Shown: positions 62,001 through 64,000 of the stretch, in pieces
Layout of the letters: each line of letters opens with the position of its first letter
How positions within the stretch are numbered: position 1 is the stretch's first letter
Origin: Dipylidium caninum
Taxonomy: Eukaryota > Platyhelminthes > Cestoda > Cyclophyllidea > Dipylidiidae
Direction of reading: 5' to 3'
DNA: 64,000 bases
Assembly (NCBI GenBank): GCA_017562135.1
Contig: QEYB01001019.1
Span: forward strand, 186,001 to 250,000
Program-made: the position numbers and the translations under genes
The notes under the pieces: generated by a model
Told to the model about the DNA's origin: nothing
Seen by the model: the letters and a program-made list of their open reading frames with translations, nothing else
Databases searched by the model: none

Positions 62001-63168
62001 TTAAGCTGATTAACGACCATGCTTAGCGCCAAATAGGTTGACGCCAGCGACTTCCTCCTTGTTTGAGGGAAATGCGGCTCCTCCGACCACCGGATAGGTA
62101 GATTCGCTCCCAATTAGGGAGGACGCGGTGTTTTCCTCATTCCACCGCGACTAGTTGCACTGCTCAATGCGCCGGAGTAAATGGCAGTCTAGTTGATGAA
62201 GACGCCTTAGGGCATCTTCTATATCGCAGGTCTCCGCCCTCCTCGCTTTCGAGAATAAATTGGCGCGTTAGTTTAAACCTGTCGGGCAAAGGCTTCATTT
62301 TTATCGCGGAACACGCCAAACACCTACGACGAATGGGTTGTGAGCTAATGTGTCCACACTGGCAGATGCCAATTTTCCCCGGCTGTTACTGTAAATCCCG
62401 AAGATGGGAATATTCAACTGAGAGATGATCCTTGCCGTTCAGACAGAGCAGCAATAGTCGGCACTGCGACTCGCCTGGACGTGACGCCTGCCGGTGTGGG
62501 GAGGTTTGACTACCACTGTCGGAAGTGCGCCATGCCCAGTGCTTTACCAACTCCCACTTTCCAGACGTTCGGCGTGCGATTTTCGATTAAACGAGAGAAC
62601 GTAGGAGAAGGTCGCCCCCCATCCCCACTTCTACTGTGTCTTCCTCTAGGGTTTACTTCACATCCCATTTACATTTGTCTTGTACAGTGTGGTTGTCAGG
62701 CGCAAGTTGGTCTACCTTCTTCTCTACACTTTAAGGACGTTTGTAGTTGCGGCTACTGTGCGCCATGAGTCTCGCTTGAAGCCTTGGCATGGAAACTCGT
62801 AAAGTGTACAAGTCTTAGAGCTGATGCTGAACTATTGACACGCAGACATGGTGAACGGCGATCGTAGAGTAAACGAAATCTTCATCTGTGCTATTTAGGC
62901 TCAATCGTCAATTCCACTGAATTTTCTCGACGCGTCAGATCCCAGTCTCGGGAGCTTTTCTCACTTCTGCACTTCACTGAACCGTCCCAATTCCTACATC
63001 GAGTCTCCTGAACTGGTTCAACAGAGTGCCGAAGTCGACCACGCCGACATTTCAGTCACCGCCGCCAGTCTCACCACTATCATCAACTCCCATCTTCTGA
63101 CCCCTGCCCTGCCCCTCGGCGCTGGCATCAGGGAGACAAGCCGACATCTACCTCAATTAACTTTCTGA
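50031..63168 (+). CDS. Neuregulin-like precursor (type II/GGF-like domain, Ig, EGF, transmembrane), 10 exons, 512 aa
   Basis: Predicted membrane-anchored EGF-family ligand for an EGFR/ErbB receptor. Exons: 50031-50547, 55242-55428, 58588-58697, 59079-59135, 59695-59761, 60709-60797, 60874-60976, 61185-61303, 61835-61854, 62899-63168. All are GT-AG with matching phases (1539 nt). Residues 1-28 are a signal peptide; 66-172 form a domain containing DFVVIGR, GRCWINV and KYVFFIDRP that resembles the N-terminal domain of type II neuregulins. Ig domain: about 184-272, Cys199, Trp211, DSGNYSC at 249-255. Thr/Pro linker: 273-290. EGF domain: 294-323, with CLHGYC and YYGTRC. Transmembrane helix: about 351-373, then RRKS and a Ser-rich tail. 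N-glycosylation sites include NAS and NNT. An upstream in-frame ATG at 49959 would add 24 residues; 50031 gives a better signal peptide. A further start at 50055 is also possible. Extra exons in the 4.7-kb first intron cannot be excluded. AATAAA at about 63,743 may be the poly(A) signal. Confidence 0.9.
50548..55241. other. First intron of the neuregulin-like gene
   Basis: 4.7 kb between the GGF-like exon and the first Ig exon. It holds a GAA microsatellite and no convincing extra exon. The acceptor at its end is pyrimidine-poor, but phase 1 matches on both sides. Confidence 0.55.
52609..52650 (+). repeat. GAA/GGA microsatellite in the first neuregulin intron
   Basis: About 42 bp of (GAA)n with GGA at its start. 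It produces a poly-lysine open frame that should not be read as a gene. Confidence 0.95.
56571..57404 (+). mobile_element. Degenerate mariner-family transposase inside a neuregulin-gene intron
   Basis: Reading frames on the plus strand carry mariner landmarks in the right order: the DNA-binding region (CGKFETGDFDLSEEPRSGRP, then TTWKIAEELD), PNVAWNKPGDI, YELLSPSEK, LHRDDVRPQ (equivalent of the second catalytic Asp motif) and SPSSDYRLSK (third Asp, about 57,289). Several stops and frame changes break it, and the first catalytic motif is not recognisable. It sits in the intron between the two Ig exons (55,429-58,587), in the same orientation as the gene. Terminal repeats were not identified. 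It is a relic, decayed more evenly over its length than the copy at 25.9 kb. Confidence 0.8.
58738..58777 (+). repeat. CA dinucleotide repeat
   Basis: Imperfect (CA)n directly after the third neuregulin-gene exon. Confidence 0.95.
61081..61126 (+). other. Possible alternative cassette exon of the neuregulin-like gene
   Basis: A 46-nt segment flanked by a pyrimidine-rich acceptor (ttgcctttcag) and a GTGAGT donor lies between the transmembrane exon and the first tail exon. In the main model it is skipped, because transmembrane exon phase 2 joins the next exon's phase 2 exactly. If included, it adds about 16 residues (SQPSIPRNSPRAIDTQ), then RSP and a stop, cutting off the cytoplasmic tail. It could be a regulated tail-truncating exon or a chance pair of splice-like sites. 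Confidence 0.4.
61835..61854 (+). other. 20-nt microexon in the neuregulin-like cytoplasmic tail
   Basis: A long pyrimidine tract ending in ttgtccccag precedes 20 nt that end at a GTGAGT donor. It enters in phase 1 and leaves in phase 0, which exactly bridges the preceding exon (ends phase 1 at 61303) and the last coding exon (starts phase 0 at 62899). It encodes AMLKRLP. Without it the last exon would be read in a frame that stops early. Confidence 0.65.
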
Positions 63169-64000
63169 CGCCTTTCTTCCTCCGTCTGTCCGTCCGTCCG
63201 TCCCACTTCCATTCAAGTCGGTCTGTCCGTCGGCCAGTCAAGCATGTTGTTTGCATGTTGTACTCCTCTCTATCAGCTTTTCCTAGTACTTCGCCACCTT
63301 GTGTGTATGTGTGTGTGTGCATTTCTTTGTTGACCTTCCTCTACCTTGCTTAGCATTCCAAACGCGAGATCAAAGCGCCCTCACTCACCGCTTTATTCCC
63401 TCCTCCTCCCCCTACTTTACCACGATGGCAGTCAGACAGGAATTACCTCTACACCCCATCCTCCTACACCGTGCGTTCGGTTTACTTCATTCGGTTCCAC
63501 TTCAAATACACACAATCCTCTTGTCATCTTCGAAGTCCTTGAAGAGAAATTCTCAAAGATGGGCACATGCGGGGCATATTGAGAGAGGAGGCATCTCGAA
63601 CCACCAAAATGGGTCCACTGGAAGACTAAAGGGAAAGTCATCGGTAATATTTTACAACTCCGCGGGCTGTCATAAAGCCTCTTTTGTCGCCATTACTAAA
63701 CAGACCGTCGATTTCATTTCCATGTCTACTACAGAAGGAAGAAATAAATCAAGCAGATCCGAGGGCAAGAGATTAACAGGCGATATGACTTATGTTCATT
63801 TGATGATTCCTGTTTCTGGCGAAATCTTCTCATCTTTACCCTTCAAAGTAGTTGTTTTGAAGTCGTCTCCACAAAGGCCCTTCATGAGTCGACGATGCGG
63901 TAGTGCTTCGTCTTTTATGGTAACGTCTTGCGCTATACGAGCTGACCTGGGCGCCTTGAAAAATTCGTCTAAATCGGCAATTTCCCCGATCGCCAGCGGG
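63169..64000 (+). other. Probable 3' untranslated region and flank of the neuregulin-like gene
   Basis: Begins with GTCC and later GT repeats (about 63,301-63,320). AATAAA occurs at about 63,743. No further exon is supported. Confidence 0.4.
63181..63200 (+). repeat. Short GTCC repeat in the neuregulin 3' flank
   Basis: Four or five GTCC/GTCT units 13 bp past the stop codon. Confidence 0.85.

Overview
This window looks like animal nuclear DNA with intron-rich genes, widely spaced exons and many simple repeats. Several introns are only 32 to 38 nt long, and there are decayed mariner copies. The tiny introns, compact genes and base composition suggest a flatworm, perhaps a tapeworm. That placement is inference; no sequence here names the species. 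I see no operon, CRISPR array, tRNA, rRNA or phage element.

Two genes can be rebuilt from end to end with matching splice phases. (1) Sphingosine-1-phosphate lyase lies on the minus strand, with 13 coding exons between 24,011 and 16,476 (574 aa). It contains the pyridoxal-phosphate lysine motif DTHK and an N-terminal membrane anchor. (2) A neuregulin-type growth factor precursor lies on the plus strand, with 10 coding exons between 50,031 and 63,168 (512 aa). It has a signal peptide, a domain resembling the N-terminal domain of type II neuregulin (GGF), one Ig domain, a Thr/Pro linker, one EGF domain, a transmembrane helix and a cytoplasmic tail.

Layout. 1-12,900: mostly non-coding and microsatellite-rich, with a few weak exon candidates. 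12,911-13,948 (minus): a three-exon gene for a 322-aa protein of unknown function, with introns of 32 and 37 nt. 14,481-15,743 (plus): a possible four-exon gene for a 106-aa protein, divergent from the previous gene and convergent with the lyase. 16,476-24,011: the lyase gene in an AT-rich block. 24,012-29,581: AT-rich and mostly silent, with a mariner relic at about 25,925. 29,582-32,540: a long imperfect palindrome, two arms of about 1 kb around an 867-bp spacer. 32,800-49,000: scattered exon candidates, mainly on the minus strand. These include the 3' end of an unrecognised gene (exons at 47.4, 38.8 and 37.6 kb) and a strong single exon at 35.2 kb. 50,031-63,168: the neuregulin-like gene, with a second mariner relic in one intron. 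63,169-64,000: its probable 3' flank.

The two identified genes are not obviously linked in function. The lyase ends sphingolipid breakdown at the endoplasmic reticulum. The growth factor would be a membrane-held ligand for an EGFR-family receptor. The most useful results are the complete neuregulin model, its possible frame-breaking cassette exon and 20-nt microexon, the palindrome, and two unrecognised genes beside the lyase.
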